Notes: generated from the letters alone by a model not told the origin. A stretch of DNA of 64,000 nt from Qipengyuania flava (GCF_019448255.1 NZ_CP080410.1:744001-808000); one strand, 5' to 3'; shown: positions 1 to 9,329, counted from the stretch's first letter. Translations and numbers: made by a program.

Positions 1-1272
1 GTTGCTCATGGCGCTGCCGGCAATGCCATAGGCGCGGCGCAGCACGATGGAGGCGAGGGGCACAGTCGCCTTGTACACCGCGTTCATCGCCTGCACGCCG
101 TAGCGGATCGTGCCTGCCATCTCTGCCTCGCGTCCGATCATGAAGCCCGGGTTGTCGACCAGGTGGACGATCGGCAGGCGGAACTGGTCGGCGAGCTTCA
201 CGAAGCGTTCGACCTTCTCGCTCGATTTCGCATCCCACGATCCGCCGAGGTAGCTGGGATCGGATGCGAGCACCATCACCGGCCAGCCGTCCAACCGGGC
301 AAGCGCAGTGATGCAGGCGCGGCCCCACATACGGCCGATCTCGAACACCGTGCCGCGGTCGAACACCGCATCCATGCAGCGGCGCATCGAATAGACCTGC
401 TTCTCCTCGCGCGGGACGAGGTCGATGAGGAAGTCCTCGCGCCGGTCGGCGGGGTCTTCGCATTCTGCGCGGCGGGCGAGCTGGCCGACATGCTCGGGCA
501 TGAAGGAGAGGAAATGGCGCGCGCGGGCGAAGGCCTCGGCTTCGCTTGCGACCTCGTCATCGACCACGCCGTTGCGCGTATGGATGCCGCTGCCGCCCAA
601 ATCTTCCTTGGCCTGCTGGTGATCGGCGGAGCCCTTGTAGCTTTCGCCAAGGCCATCGACCACGGCCGGGCCTGCGGCGAAGATCTGGCTCAGGCCCTTG
701 ACCATGATCGAATAATGGCTGGCGACCGTGCGCGCCGCGCCTAGGCCTGCTGTCGGGCCGAGAGCCAAGGCGACAACGGGCACGGTGTCGAGGTTCTTGA
801 CCACGTCCGACCAGCCCGGGACGGCCGGAATGTAGGTCGCACCGATCTGTTCGAGTGTCTTTACGCTGCCGCCGCCGCCCGTGCCGTCGATCATGCGGAT
901 AAGCGGTATCTTGAGCTCATGCGCCATCTTTTCGGCCTGCACCATCTTGCGGGAAATTCCCGCATCGGCCGCGCCGCCGCGAATGGTGAAATCGTCGGCC
1001 GTGGCGACGACGGGACGCCCGCCGATCAGCGCCTTGCCGAAGAGAAAAGGGGCGGGGAGGACGCTCTCGAGATTGCCGTCCTCGTCATAGCTGCCCTTGC
1101 CCGCGATCTTGCCGATCTCGCGGAAACTGCCGTCGTCGACCAGCGCGGCGAGCCGGGCGCGGGCATCCATCTTTCCCCGGCCATGCTGGCGCGCGACCTT
1201 CTCCTCGCCGCCCATCTGCTCGGCGAGCGCCTCGCGTGCGCGCAGTTCATCGAGTTCTTTCTGCCAGCTCAT
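1..1272 (-). CDS. acyl-CoA carboxylase, carboxyltransferase (beta) subunit, 3' end outside window
   Basis: Transfers the carboxyl group from carboxybiotin to an acyl-CoA in the cytosol. The gene reads off the left edge; 424 codons are visible of roughly 510-530 expected. The two crotonase-type halves of the family are recognisable: a glycine-rich acyl-CoA/oxyanion segment, IDGTGGGGS, near residue 130, and DNPGFMIG near residue 373 in the second half. The start is an ATG at 1272, 56 bp downstream of the stop of the biotin carboxylase subunit on the same strand, so the two subunits are probably co-transcribed. The substrate (propionyl-, methylcrotonyl- or another acyl-CoA) cannot be fixed from sequence alone. 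The 3' end is outside the window. Confidence 0.9.
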   Translation of the reverse strand, partial: MSWQKELDELRAREALAEQMGGEEKVARQHGRGKMDARARLAALVDDGSFREIGKIAGKGSYDEDGNLESVLPAPFLFGKALIGGRPVVATADDFTIRGGAADAGISRKMVQAEKMAHELKIPLIRMIDGTGGGGSVKTLEQIGATYIPAVPGWSDVVKNLDTVPVVALALGPTAGLGAARTVASHYSIMVKGLSQIFAAGPAVVDGLGESYKGSADHQQAKEDLGGSGIHTRNGVVDDEVASEAEAFARARHFLSFMPEHVGQLARRAECEDPADRREDFLIDLVPREEKQVYSMRRCMDAVFDRGTVFEIGRMWGRACITALARLDGWPVMVLASDPSYLGGSWDAKSSEKVERFVKLADQFRLPIVHLVDNPGFMIGREAEMAGTIRYGVQAMNAVYKATVPLASIVLRRAYGIAGSAMSN

Positions 1273-1327
1273 GCGTGCCCTCTCTCCTCGGGGGCACGCT
1301 TGCAAGGGATGGGCGGAAAGGAAAGCC

Positions 1328-3199
1328 TTATTCTTCTTTCGGCTCCACAACCGCGAGCACCGCCTCGACCTGCACCTGCCCGCCCGTCGCAGCCGAAAGC
1401 TCGGTGACGGTTCCGTCGAAGGGCGCGGTGAGCGCGTGTTCCATCTTCATCGCCTCGAGCACCATCAGCCGCTGGCCAGCGGTGACCGCATCGCCCTCGG
1501 CCACATCGACCGCGATGACCTTGCCCGGCATCGGGGCGAGGATGGCGCCGTCGGCGGCGGAGGCGGCGCCCGAACCGCGCGACTGGCGTTCGAAGACGAA
1601 GCTCTGGCCGTCTGCAAAGACCACGGCGCGTGCCGGATCGACAAAACCGGTCGCAAAGGCTTCGATGTTCGACGTCGCCGCCGCGACGGTCCGCGTCTCG
1701 CCTTTATGCGTGAGAGTGGTGCTCAACACGCCTGGAGCGTTCAGGCGAAGGCCGATCGGAAGGTCATCGAAGGGCTCGGTTTCCGCCAGCGCTACGAAGT
1801 CTGCGGCGCTTTGCCAGATGTCCTCATCGGCTTCGTCCGAAGAAATGAGCGTTTCGAGCTTGGCTTCGATGAAGCCCGTGTCCAGGCGCGCATCCGCAAA
1901 ATCCTCATCGCGCAAGCAGTTAGCAATGAACGCCGCGTTGGTCTTCACCGGCCAGATTTCGACATCCTCGGCTATGTCCGCGAGCTGTTCGATGGCTTCT
2001 GCGCGGGTTTCGCCCCAGACCACGAGCTTGGCCACCATCGGATCGTAAAAGGGCGAGATCATGTCGCCTTCTTCCACGCCGGTCTCGATCCGGCCTTCCA
2101 CGCCGAGGTCGAAATGCTCGAGCCTTCCGGTCGAGGGCAGGAAGCCGCCATTCGGGTCCTCGGCATAGAGGCGCGCCTCTATCGAATGGCCATCGATGAA
2201 GAGGTCGTCCTGCTTCAGCGGGATCGGCTCGCCGCTCGCCACGCGCAGTTGCCACTCCACCAGGTCCACACCGGTGATTTCCTCGGTCACCGGGTGTTCG
2301 ACCTGCAGGCGAGTGTTCATCTCCATGAAGAAGATGCGGTCGGCGCGCAGGCCTTCGCTGGCGTCGGCGATGAATTCGATCGTGCCGGCGCCCTCGTAAT
2401 CGACCGCCTTGGCGGCGCGCACGGCTGCGGCGCAGATTTCCTCGCGCGTGGCCTCGTCCATGCCGGGGGCGGGGGCTTCCTCGATCACCTTCTGGTGGCG
2501 GCGCTGCAATGAGCAGTCGCGTTCGAACAGGTGGACGACGTTGCCGTGGCTGTCGCCGAAGACCTGCACCTCGATATGGCGGGGCGAGGTGATCCACTTT
2601 TCCAGCAGCACCTCGTCATTGCCGAAGCTTGCCTTGGCCTCGCGCCGGCAGCTTTCCAGCGCGGCTTCGAAGTCGCTTGCGGCATCGACCTTGCGCATCC
2701 CCTTGCCGCCGCCGCCCGCGACCGCCTTGATCAGCACCGGATAACCGATGGCGTCGGCTTCCTTGGTCAGCCGCTCGACCGACTGGTCTTCGCCCAGATA
2801 GCCCGGTGTTACCGGAACGCCCGCAGCGATCATGCGCTCCTTGGCGGCGTCCTTGAGGCCCATCGCCTCGATGCTTTCAGGCTTCGGGCCAACCCAGATC
2901 AGCCCCGCCTCGATCACGGCGCGCGCGAAATCGGCGTTCTCGGAGAGAAAACCATAGCCCGGATGGATCGCCTCCGCCCCGGTCTGCTTGGCCGCCGCGA
3001 TGATCTTCTCGCCCACGAGATAGCTCTCTGCAGCAGGCGAGGGGCCGATGTGCACCGCCTCGTCGGCCTGGCGCACATGCAGCGCCTTGGCGTCGGCGTC
3101 GGAATAGACAGCCACCGTGGCAACGCCCATCTCGCGGGCGGTGCGCATGATGCGGCAGGCGATTTCGCCGCGGTTGGCGATAAGGAGCTTTGAAATCAT
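1328..3199 (-). CDS. acyl-CoA carboxylase alpha subunit (biotin carboxylase + biotin carrier)
   Basis: 623 aa. It carboxylates biotin with ATP and bicarbonate and carries the carboxybiotin to the beta subunit encoded just downstream. Domains in order: biotin carboxylase N-domain from residue 1 (LLIANRGEIACRI), ATP-grasp with the glycine-rich loop KAVAGGGGKGMRK at 158-170, biotin carboxylase C-domain, a linker region, and a C-terminal biotinyl domain with EAMKMEH (Lys585 is the biotin site). I chose the ATG at 3199 because the frame's upstream extension begins at a TTG and the family starts at MISKLLIANRGE. It lies 37 bp after the crtB stop, so it may be read with the carotenoid genes. Overall architecture is that of PccA/MccA; the substrate is not assigned. 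Confidence 0.93.
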   Translation of the reverse strand: MISKLLIANRGEIACRIMRTAREMGVATVAVYSDADAKALHVRQADEAVHIGPSPAAESYLVGEKIIAAAKQTGAEAIHPGYGFLSENADFARAVIEAGLIWVGPKPESIEAMGLKDAAKERMIAAGVPVTPGYLGEDQSVERLTKEADAIGYPVLIKAVAGGGGKGMRKVDAASDFEAALESCRREAKASFGNDEVLLEKWITSPRHIEVQVFGDSHGNVVHLFERDCSLQRRHQKVIEEAPAPGMDEATREEICAAAVRAAKAVDYEGAGTIEFIADASEGLRADRIFFMEMNTRLQVEHPVTEEITGVDLVEWQLRVASGEPIPLKQDDLFIDGHSIEARLYAEDPNGGFLPSTGRLEHFDLGVEGRIETGVEEGDMISPFYDPMVAKLVVWGETRAEAIEQLADIAEDVEIWPVKTNAAFIANCLRDEDFADARLDTGFIEAKLETLISSDEADEDIWQSAADFVALAETEPFDDLPIGLRLNAPGVLSTTLTHKGETRTVAAATSNIEAFATGFVDPARAVVFADGQSFVFERQSRGSGAASAADGAILAPMPGKVIAVDVAEGDAVTAGQRLMVLEAMKMEHALTAPFDGTVTELSAATGGQVQVEAVLAVVEPKEE

Positions 3200-3236
3200 G
3201 GACGCCGCGCTAGCCGTAGCGTCGCCGCGCTTCAAG

Positions 3237-4223
3237 CTACCAACCGGCCAATGGCTTGAAATCGTGGCGCGACCACAGGATCGGTTCCTCGGGGCCGCTC
3301 GGGCGGTTCCAGATCGCCTCGAAGAAGGCGGCGACCATGTGCCAGGCCTTTTCCAGCGCGTTCACCCGCGTGCGCGTGTCCCATGCGAGCTGGCCGCGGG
3401 TCAGCACCTTGCGCCCGATCGCGCCGTAGATGCGTGCAGCGGCAAGCACGGCCCAGCGCTGGCGGAAGCGCAGGCGTTTCGCGCCGAGTTTCGAGGCCGC
3501 TTCGTGCTTTTCCATTAGCGCGATCATGCGCGGCATGAGGCTCGCCAGCTTGAAACGGTTCTCGGGCAGCGCGTGTTCGCCCTGTTCCCAGCCCATCTCG
3601 TCGAGCCAGCTCTGCGGCAGGTAGCAGCGGTTCGCCTCCGCATCCTCGACAATGTCGCGTGCGATGTTGGCGATCTGGAAGGCGAGGCCGAGGTCGCAGG
3701 CGCGGTCGAGCGTTTCGCCATCGTCGGAATGCACGCCCATGATGCGCGCCATCATGATGCCGACCGCGCCCGCCACGTGGTAACAGTAGCGCAGCATGTC
3801 GGCTTCGGTCTTCGGGCTCCAGCGCGTGGCGTCGAGCGCGAAGCCTGCGATCACGTCATAGGCTTCGTCCAGCGTCAGCCCGCATTCGTCGGCAACAAGG
3901 CCGAAGGCGTCGAAAGCCGCGTCGGCGGTGGGCTGTTCCTCGAAGGCGCGCTTGGTGAGAACCCGCAGCGCCTGCACACGGTCTTCGGCTTCCTTCGCCG
4001 TGCCCTGGTCGCCGAGCGGGCCGCCCTTGTCCTGGTTGTCGGCAATGTCGTCGCAGCGACGGCACCAGGCGTAGAGCAGCCAGCTGCGTTCGCGCGTGGT
4101 CTTGTCGAACAGCTTGGAGGCGGCGGCGAAGGAATGGCTGCCCTCCTCGATCGCGGCGAGCGATTTCTCGACCAGCACCGCCCGGTGCCGCCCGCCGCCC
4201 GCCTTGGCCGGGGTGGCCTTCAT
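3237..4223 (-). CDS. crtB: phytoene synthase
   Basis: 328 aa, usual family length. It condenses two geranylgeranyl diphosphates head to head into phytoene, the first committed carotenoid step, at the membrane face. Both Asp-rich Mg-diphosphate motifs are visible: CRRCDDIAD at 54-62 and NIARDIVEDAEANRCYLP at 186-203. It follows the LOG-family gene by 32 bp on the same strand as crtY and crtI, and precedes the acyl-CoA carboxylase genes. The start at 4223 (MKATPAKAGG) could move a few residues inward without touching the domain. No crtE, crtZ or crtW gene is in the window, so precursor supply and later hydroxylation or ketolation must be encoded elsewhere. Confidence 0.95.
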   Translation of the reverse strand: MKATPAKAGGGRHRAVLVEKSLAAIEEGSHSFAAASKLFDKTTRERSWLLYAWCRRCDDIADNQDKGGPLGDQGTAKEAEDRVQALRVLTKRAFEEQPTADAAFDAFGLVADECGLTLDEAYDVIAGFALDATRWSPKTEADMLRYCYHVAGAVGIMMARIMGVHSDDGETLDRACDLGLAFQIANIARDIVEDAEANRCYLPQSWLDEMGWEQGEHALPENRFKLASLMPRMIALMEKHEAASKLGAKRLRFRQRWAVLAAARIYGAIGRKVLTRGQLAWDTRTRVNALEKAWHMVAAFFEAIWNRPSGPEEPILWSRHDFKPLAGW

Positions 4224-4255
4224 GAAGCGCGAGGCGACAAGGGGGCGGGGCTTGT

Positions 4256-4849
4256 TCAGAGGTCGTCGGCCTTCATCTGGAAGATCGGCGTATGCGGCTC
4301 GTAAGCCGCCATCTTGTCGACCAGCCCATCAAGCGTGGTGTCGTGGACGAGAATGCCCTGGTGCACCGGCCGCACGAACCCGACTTCGGCCATCTTGCGG
4401 TTGAAGGCGATCAGCTCGTCGTAAAAGCCGAAGGCATTGAGCAGGCCGACCGGATTGTCGTGATAGCCAAGCTGCGCCCAGCTCATGGCCTCCCACAGCT
4501 CATCCATGGTGCCGACGCCGCCCGGAATGGTGACGAAGCCGTCGGACAAGTCGGTGAAGCGCTGCTTGCGCTCATGCATGCCCGAAACGGTGTAAAGCTC
4601 GGTACAATCGTGATTGGCGACTTCGCTGTTGGCGAGCGCTTCGGGTATGACGCCGATAACTTCGCCGCCCGCTTCGAGCGCGCCGCGCGCCGTGGCGCCC
4701 ATCAGGCCGAGACGGCCACCGCCATAAACGACGCCGATGCCGCGCTCGGCAAGGCCTTTGCCGACATCGTAGGCGAGCTGGATGTAACGCGGATCATCTG
4801 GCGAGGCCGAGCCGCAATAAACTGCAAGACGTTTCATGCCGGCGCTCAT
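4256..4849 (-). CDS. LOG-family protein (cytokinin-type nucleoside monophosphate phosphoribohydrolase, TIGR00730)
   Basis: 197 aa. The family hydrolyses N6-modified or plain nucleoside 5'-monophosphates to base plus ribose 5-phosphate; the bacterial role is usually unclear. The signature PGGVGTMDE is at residues 109-117, MHERK at 91-95, and the Rossmann-like start AVYCGSAS is at 9-16. Its ATG at 4849 overlaps the crtI stop (shared ATGA, 4846-4849), which both supports the start and indicates translational coupling inside the crt operon. Its position between crtI and crtB is unexpected for a nucleotide hydrolase; a direct carotenoid role is not implied by the family. Confidence 0.88.
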   Translation of the reverse strand: MSAGMKRLAVYCGSASPDDPRYIQLAYDVGKGLAERGIGVVYGGGRLGLMGATARGALEAGGEVIGVIPEALANSEVANHDCTELYTVSGMHERKQRFTDLSDGFVTIPGGVGTMDELWEAMSWAQLGYHDNPVGLLNAFGFYDELIAFNRKMAEVGFVRPVHQGILVHDTTLDGLVDKMAAYEPHTPIFQMKADDL

Positions 4850-6396
4850 ACCGTCAGATCTTCCAGCATCAAGCCGGCCGTTGCCTTGGCGCTGCCGACA
4901 ACGCCGGGAATGCCTGCGCCCGGGTGCGTGCCCGCACCGACGAGGTAGAAGTTGTCGAGCACGTCGTCGCGGTTATGCCCGCGGAACCAGGCGCTCTGGG
5001 TAAGGACCGGTTCGAGGCTGAAGGCGCTGCCCATGTGGGCGTTCAGATCCATCGCGAAATCGCGCGGAGCGTAGTGGAACTTGGTCACGATCCGCGAATG
5101 AATGTCGGGGATCAGGCGGCGCTCCAGCTCGTCGAGGATACGCTTTTCGAGGATCGGGCCCATTTCCTCCCAATCGACCGCCAGCTTGCCCATGTGGGCG
5201 ACCGGCACAAGCGCGTAGAAGGTGCTCATGCCCTCGGGAGCGACCGACTTGTCGCTCACGCTCGGGTGGTGGAGGTAGATCGAGAAATCCTGCGGCAGGA
5301 CGCCGTGGTCGTAAATGTCCTCCAGCAGGCCTTTGTAACGCGGGCCGAACAGGATCATGTGGTGGGGTATGCCCGGCCAGCTGCCCTCGATCCCGAAGTG
5401 CACGACGAAGAGCGAGGGGCTGTAGCTCTTGCGCGAGAGGGACTTGGTGTAATCCGCCCCGCGCTTGGAGCCCGCCAGCAGGTCCTTGTAGCTGTGCATG
5501 ATGTCGGCGTTGCTGGCGATCGCATCGAAGCGTTCGCGCCAGCCCGAGTGGGATTCCACCTCGGTCACCTGCGTACCGAGCGTGTGTATGTGGACCACCG
5601 GATCATGCATCCGCACGGTCCCGCCAATGCGCTCGAAATGCTTGACCATCCCGGCAATCAAGCGGTTCGTGCCGCCCTTGGCCCACCACACGCCGCCGTC
5701 CTTCTCCAGCTTGTGGATGAGGGCGTAGATGCTGCTGGTCTTCATCGGGTTGCCGCCGACGAGGAGGGTGTGGAACGAGAGCGCCTCGCGCAGCTTCTCG
5801 TTGTCGACGAAGCTCGACACCATGGAATAGACGCTGCGCCAGGCCTGTTGCTTGGCGAGCGCGGGCGCGGCCTTGATCATCGACTTGAAGTCGAGGAACG
5901 GCACATGGCCGAGCTTCACATAGCCTTCTTCGTAAACCGCTTCGGAATATTCGAGAAAGCGCTGGTATCCAGCCACGTCCTTGGGGTTGAGCTGCGCGAT
6001 TTCGCGGAAGAGCTGCTCTTCGTCGTTCGAATAGTCGAACTGCGTGCCATCGGGCCAGTGCAGGCGGTAGAACGGCATGACCGGCATCAGCTCGACATCT
6101 TCGGCGAGGTCATGGCCTGTCAGCGCCCAAAGTTCTTTGAGGCAATCGGGATCGGTGATGACCGTCGGGCCGGCGTCGAAGGTGAAGCCATCCTTTTCCC
6201 AGAAGTACGCGCGGCCACCCGGCTTGTCGCGCGCTTCGACCACGGTCGTCTGGATACCGGCCGATTGTAGGCGAATGGCAAGCGCAAGTCCGCCGAAGCC
6301 CGAGCCTATCACGCAGGCCGTGCGCCCCGTGGGAGCGGGTACGAAAGGACCATCGGACGAGGCGGGGGTCGTGGGATGGGTAATTTCAGCGTTCAT
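4846..6396 (-). CDS. crtI: phytoene desaturase
   Basis: 516 aa. FAD-dependent, membrane-associated enzyme that desaturates phytoene, in this organism presumably to lycopene since a lycopene cyclase is the upstream neighbour. The N-terminal dinucleotide fold is VIGSGFGGLALA at 29-40, and the C-terminal CrtI signature region, containing GAGTHPGAGIPG, is near residues 487-498. It overlaps crtY upstream (ATGA at 6393-6396) and the LOG gene downstream (ATGA at 4846-4849), so all three are translationally coupled. The first 22 residues, before the FAD fold, are Pro/Thr-rich and of uncertain role. Confidence 0.96.
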   Translation of the reverse strand: MNAEITHPTTPASSDGPFVPAPTGRTACVIGSGFGGLALAIRLQSAGIQTTVVEARDKPGGRAYFWEKDGFTFDAGPTVITDPDCLKELWALTGHDLAEDVELMPVMPFYRLHWPDGTQFDYSNDEEQLFREIAQLNPKDVAGYQRFLEYSEAVYEEGYVKLGHVPFLDFKSMIKAAPALAKQQAWRSVYSMVSSFVDNEKLREALSFHTLLVGGNPMKTSSIYALIHKLEKDGGVWWAKGGTNRLIAGMVKHFERIGGTVRMHDPVVHIHTLGTQVTEVESHSGWRERFDAIASNADIMHSYKDLLAGSKRGADYTKSLSRKSYSPSLFVVHFGIEGSWPGIPHHMILFGPRYKGLLEDIYDHGVLPQDFSIYLHHPSVSDKSVAPEGMSTFYALVPVAHMGKLAVDWEEMGPILEKRILDELERRLIPDIHSRIVTKFHYAPRDFAMDLNAHMGSAFSLEPVLTQSAWFRGHNRDDVLDNFYLVGAGTHPGAGIPGVVGSAKATAGLMLEDLTV

Positions 6397-7580
6397 TGGG
6401 ATCTTTCATGGACGAGCGGGCTGCCCTTGCCAAGCAGCGCGCGGATTGCGGCGATCACAGGTACGGGAGGGCGGCCCGAAAGGATGCGCAGCTTGTCCGC
6501 GCGCGTTGGCCGGCCGGCGTAGAACCGTTCGACCAATGGCTCGCGCAGACGATAGAAGCGCTCGAACACCCGATAGCGTTCCTCGGGCTTCGCCGCGTCG
6601 AACAGCATGCGGCCAAGACGGCGGTAGAAACGGGTCGCGCGCCAGTGGTCGCGGGCGCGCTTGTCGAACATCGCGGCGAGCTGTTCGCCGGGCAGGGTTG
6701 CCTCTTGCGCCAGCGCCAGCGCGTTGGCGACGGCAAAGGGCAGGGTGTAGCTGGTCAGCGGGTGGGTGAAGCCGCCGCGAGCACCGGCGCGCACGACGCC
6801 CGGGCCGCCAAGGCTGCGGCGGTAGGCGGCAAAATCGCCGCCTGTGATGACCGGCAGGACACCGGTCTCGCCGCCCAAGATATCGCCCCACCAGCCCATC
6901 CGCTCGCAATAGCGATCGATGCGGCCCGACAGCGCGCCGCGATCTAGCGTGGGGCTGTCGGCGTAATAGGTGTCCTCGACGAAGAGCTCCTCGGCACCAA
7001 GCGGCAGCGTATAGACGAAGCGATAGGCCCCGTGCTGGCGCACCCGCGCGTCCATCACGATCGGGCGAGAAACCTCGTGCAATCCGTTGGTGCGCAGGTG
7101 GCGGCCCATGAAGACCTGCCAGCCACCGCGAAGATGCGCCGAGGGCTCGAAATCGCGGCAATCGACCACGGTGCGTGCGGGGATGTGCTCGCCCGTTTCC
7201 AGCGTCAGACCATCGGGCGCGAGTTCCGCCACCCGGCTGCGCGTGCGGATCGCCTCCTGCGGCAGTTCGCGCCGCAATGCCGCGTCGAAATCGCGGCTGG
7301 CGAGCGAGCGGTAGGTCGAGCCGAGCGTGCGCGCGTGGCCGGGGAAGAAAACCTCGTAGCCCGCCTGCCATTCGGTCTTGCGGAAGGTGCCGAGCAGCGC
7401 CGTGCCATCGCGATCGAGGTCGCTCGTGAACCAGCTCCAGCGATGGTTTCCGCCGAACGCGTCTCCGGCCTCGAACAGGGCGATGCGCAGCTCGGGATTG
7501 GCGCGGTGCACGGCCAGCGCGGCCAGCCCTCCGGCCAGCCCGCCTCCGACAATCGCCATATCGATCATGCGCCCGCTCAT
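6393..7580 (-). CDS. crtY: lycopene beta-cyclase
   Basis: 395 aa, the usual length for proteobacterial CrtY. It cyclises the ends of lycopene to give beta-carotene. The N-terminal NAD/FAD fold reads IVGGGLAGGLAALA at residues 9-22, and the C-terminal part is of CrtY type (IDRYCERMGW, later GGFTHPLTSYTLP). It is the first crt gene of the leftward operon and its stop overlaps the crtI start. I kept the ATG at 7580; an internal ATG at 7568 (MIDMAIVGGG) has a purine-rich stretch in front and is an equally credible start. The gap to the upstream DUF2059-like gene is only 50 bp, so an independent crt promoter would have to sit in or near that gap. Confidence 0.93.
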   Translation of the reverse strand: MSGRMIDMAIVGGGLAGGLAALAVHRANPELRIALFEAGDAFGGNHRWSWFTSDLDRDGTALLGTFRKTEWQAGYEVFFPGHARTLGSTYRSLASRDFDAALRRELPQEAIRTRSRVAELAPDGLTLETGEHIPARTVVDCRDFEPSAHLRGGWQVFMGRHLRTNGLHEVSRPIVMDARVRQHGAYRFVYTLPLGAEELFVEDTYYADSPTLDRGALSGRIDRYCERMGWWGDILGGETGVLPVITGGDFAAYRRSLGGPGVVRAGARGGFTHPLTSYTLPFAVANALALAQEATLPGEQLAAMFDKRARDHWRATRFYRRLGRMLFDAAKPEERYRVFERFYRLREPLVERFYAGRPTRADKLRILSGRPPVPVIAAIRALLGKGSPLVHERSQ

Positions 7581-7630
7581 TGCGCGATGGGCTTAGGGGG
7601 CAAGGGCAGGGTCGGCAATCGCCCTTTTTA

Positions 7631-8347
7631 CTACTCGGCCGGGTAGCACTCGTCCATCTTCGCCGTGAGCGCCCGGTCAAGCGCTGCATCGACCTCGGCG
7701 TCCTCTTCGGGCGTGAAGTCATCGTTCATCAGCTTGAGTTCGAGCGCGTCCATCTCAGGTCGCAGCGCCAGGAAGCGCGCAAACCACGGCTCTCCCAGCA
7801 GTTTCAGACCGACTTCGCGTGCGAGGACGGGTTCCAGATTGGCCTTTATCTCCTTGCGGGTCGCTTCCTTGTCCGCCGCGAAGCTTTCTTCCGAGACGAC
7901 CATGTCTTCGCTGTCGCGGATTTCGTCCATGGCGTTGCCGTACTGCACGCTGTCGCCCGCCAGCCTGACAAGCGCCTGGCCGTTTTCCGATGCGTAGAAT
8001 TCGGCTGCGCCTGCTGCATCTTCGACCGAAAGCCGGTCGCGGAAGAGCGCCAGCAAGTCTGTCCGGTATTCGCCAACCGCGCGGCGGTGCGAGCGCAGCA
8101 GCGTCGGCATCATCGCATCGGTCATGCTGGAGTAGACGCCCGGGCACTCTTCTTCGAATGCGACCATGTCCGCATCGCGTTCGAACTCGCTGACCATCAT
8201 GGTGCGCATCGTGTCCTCGGTCCCCTCCATCATGAACTCTTCGCTCGCCATCGCATCGAGGAGCTTCTGGTAGGGGTCTTCGCTGGCGCCGAGCGGGGCA
8301 TGGGCGAGCGAGACGGCGAGGGCGCAAAAGGCAAGGCGTTTGATCAT
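7631..8347 (-). CDS. secreted DUF2059-like protein
   Basis: 238 aa, unknown function. A signal peptide is clear: basic MIKR, a hydrophobic stretch, then a small-residue cleavage region near residue 21 (LGASED). The rest is acidic and helical, with the pattern of DUF2059-type periplasmic proteins (helices around FYASENGQALVRLA, residues ~117-130, and a preceding Arg/Leu-rich segment). It is divergent from the mipA-like gene (115 bp between starts) and 50 bp upstream of crtY on the same strand, so it could be the first gene of that transcript. The family assignment is by general resemblance only. Confidence 0.72.
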   Translation of the reverse strand: MIKRLAFCALAVSLAHAPLGASEDPYQKLLDAMASEEFMMEGTEDTMRTMMVSEFERDADMVAFEEECPGVYSSMTDAMMPTLLRSHRRAVGEYRTDLLALFRDRLSVEDAAGAAEFYASENGQALVRLAGDSVQYGNAMDEIRDSEDMVVSEESFAADKEATRKEIKANLEPVLAREVGLKLLGEPWFARFLALRPEMDALELKLMNDDFTPEEDAEVDAALDRALTAKMDECYPAE

Positions 8348-8461
8348 GATTCGCCATTAGATCATGCGCTTGGCGGAAGAAATGCATGGCGGCGCTTATG
8401 CACGGCTAGGAACAGGAGGCAGGGTTGCGTGTTGGGAAGCGAAAGAGGGAAATTACCGGAA

Positions 8462-9304
8462 ATGAAGACGCTTACCTATGCACTCGCCGCCTGCGCAGCT
8501 CTTGGAAGCGGCAGCCAGCTTGCCGCCCAAGACATAGAAGAACTGCCTGGCGCGGAAGAGACCGTGTTCGATGACAACTGGCTCTCGGTCGGCGTCGGCG
8601 TGGTCTATTCGCCGAGCTACAACGGGTCAGACGACTACGTCTTCTCGCCAATCCCGGTGGTGCAGGGGCGCCTTGGCCCGGTCGGCATCAGCCCGCGCGC
8701 TCGCGGCGTGACCTTCGATTTCGTGAACGACCAGGGTGAGGGCACCACTTTGTCGGCGGGCCTCGCGGTGGGCCTCAATCGGAACCGCGCCGCACAGATC
8801 GAAGACGCGGTCGTCTTGTCCTACGGCGAGCTCGACACGGCAATCGAGGTTGGGCCATCCGTCGGCGTGCGCTTCCCCGAGCTGCTGAACCCTTACGACA
8901 GCCTCAGCCTCAGCGTCGACACCGTGTTCGACGTCGCCGGAGCGCATGACGGGATCGTGGTCAGCCCCACGATGACCTATTTCACGCCGGTAAGCCGCGG
9001 CGCAGCTGTTTCGCTCAGTTTCGGGGCTGCCTACGTCGATGACGACTACGCCAATTACTACTATTCGGTGCCCGGCGGCGGTCCGCTGCCCGCCTTTCAG
9101 GCCGACGGCGGATGGGAGCGTGTTGGTGTGAACGTGCTTGCCGGCATCGATCTCAACGGAAACCTCGCCGACGGCGGTCTCGCGATCATCGTGATGGGCG
9201 GCTATTCGCGCATGCTGGGCGATGCGAAGCGCTCGCCCTTTACCTCGATCCGGGGCGATGCGGATCAGTGGATGGGCGCGCTGGGCATCGGCTACACCTT
9301 CTAA
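8462..9304 (+). CDS. MipA/OmpV-family outer membrane protein
   Basis: 280 aa. MipA/OmpV proteins are beta-barrel outer membrane proteins, some described as scaffolds for peptidoglycan-remodelling enzymes. A signal peptide of about 22 residues ends at QLAAQ. The mature part has alternating beta-strand segments, with family-like GVGVVYSPSYNGSDDYV near residues 39-55, and ends in an aromatic-terminated strand, GIGYTF, as expected for BAM recognition. I placed the start at the ATG at 8462, after a purine-rich GAAAGAGGGAAATTACCGGA, because the upstream frame extension has no signal peptide. Monocistronic by context. Confidence 0.85.
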   Translation: MKTLTYALAACAALGSGSQLAAQDIEELPGAEETVFDDNWLSVGVGVVYSPSYNGSDDYVFSPIPVVQGRLGPVGISPRARGVTFDFVNDQGEGTTLSAGLAVGLNRNRAAQIEDAVVLSYGELDTAIEVGPSVGVRFPELLNPYDSLSLSVDTVFDVAGAHDGIVVSPTMTYFTPVSRGAAVSLSFGAAYVDDDYANYYYSVPGGGPLPAFQADGGWERVGVNVLAGIDLNGNLADGGLAIIVMGGYSRMLGDAKRSPFTSIRGDADQWMGALGIGYTF

Positions 9305-9315
9305 CCCACGGCGCT

Positions 9316-9329
9316 TTGATTTCGATCAA
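9316..9329 (+). promoter_or_regulatory. FNR/FixK-type box upstream of the BVMO gene
   Basis: TTGAT-TTCG-ATCAA is a perfect match to the FNR/FixK dyad TTGAT-N4-ATCAA. It lies 52 bp before the ATG at 9382. A -10-like TGATAG at 9352-9357 puts the likely start of transcription near 9364, so the dyad would be centred close to -41.5, the classic activating geometry. Function is inferred from the motif and spacing only. Confidence 0.6.

Noticed and set aside
3237-7580. A complete carotenoid pathway
   Set aside because: Only crtB, crtI and crtY are here; crtE, crtZ, crtW or glycosylation genes are not visible.
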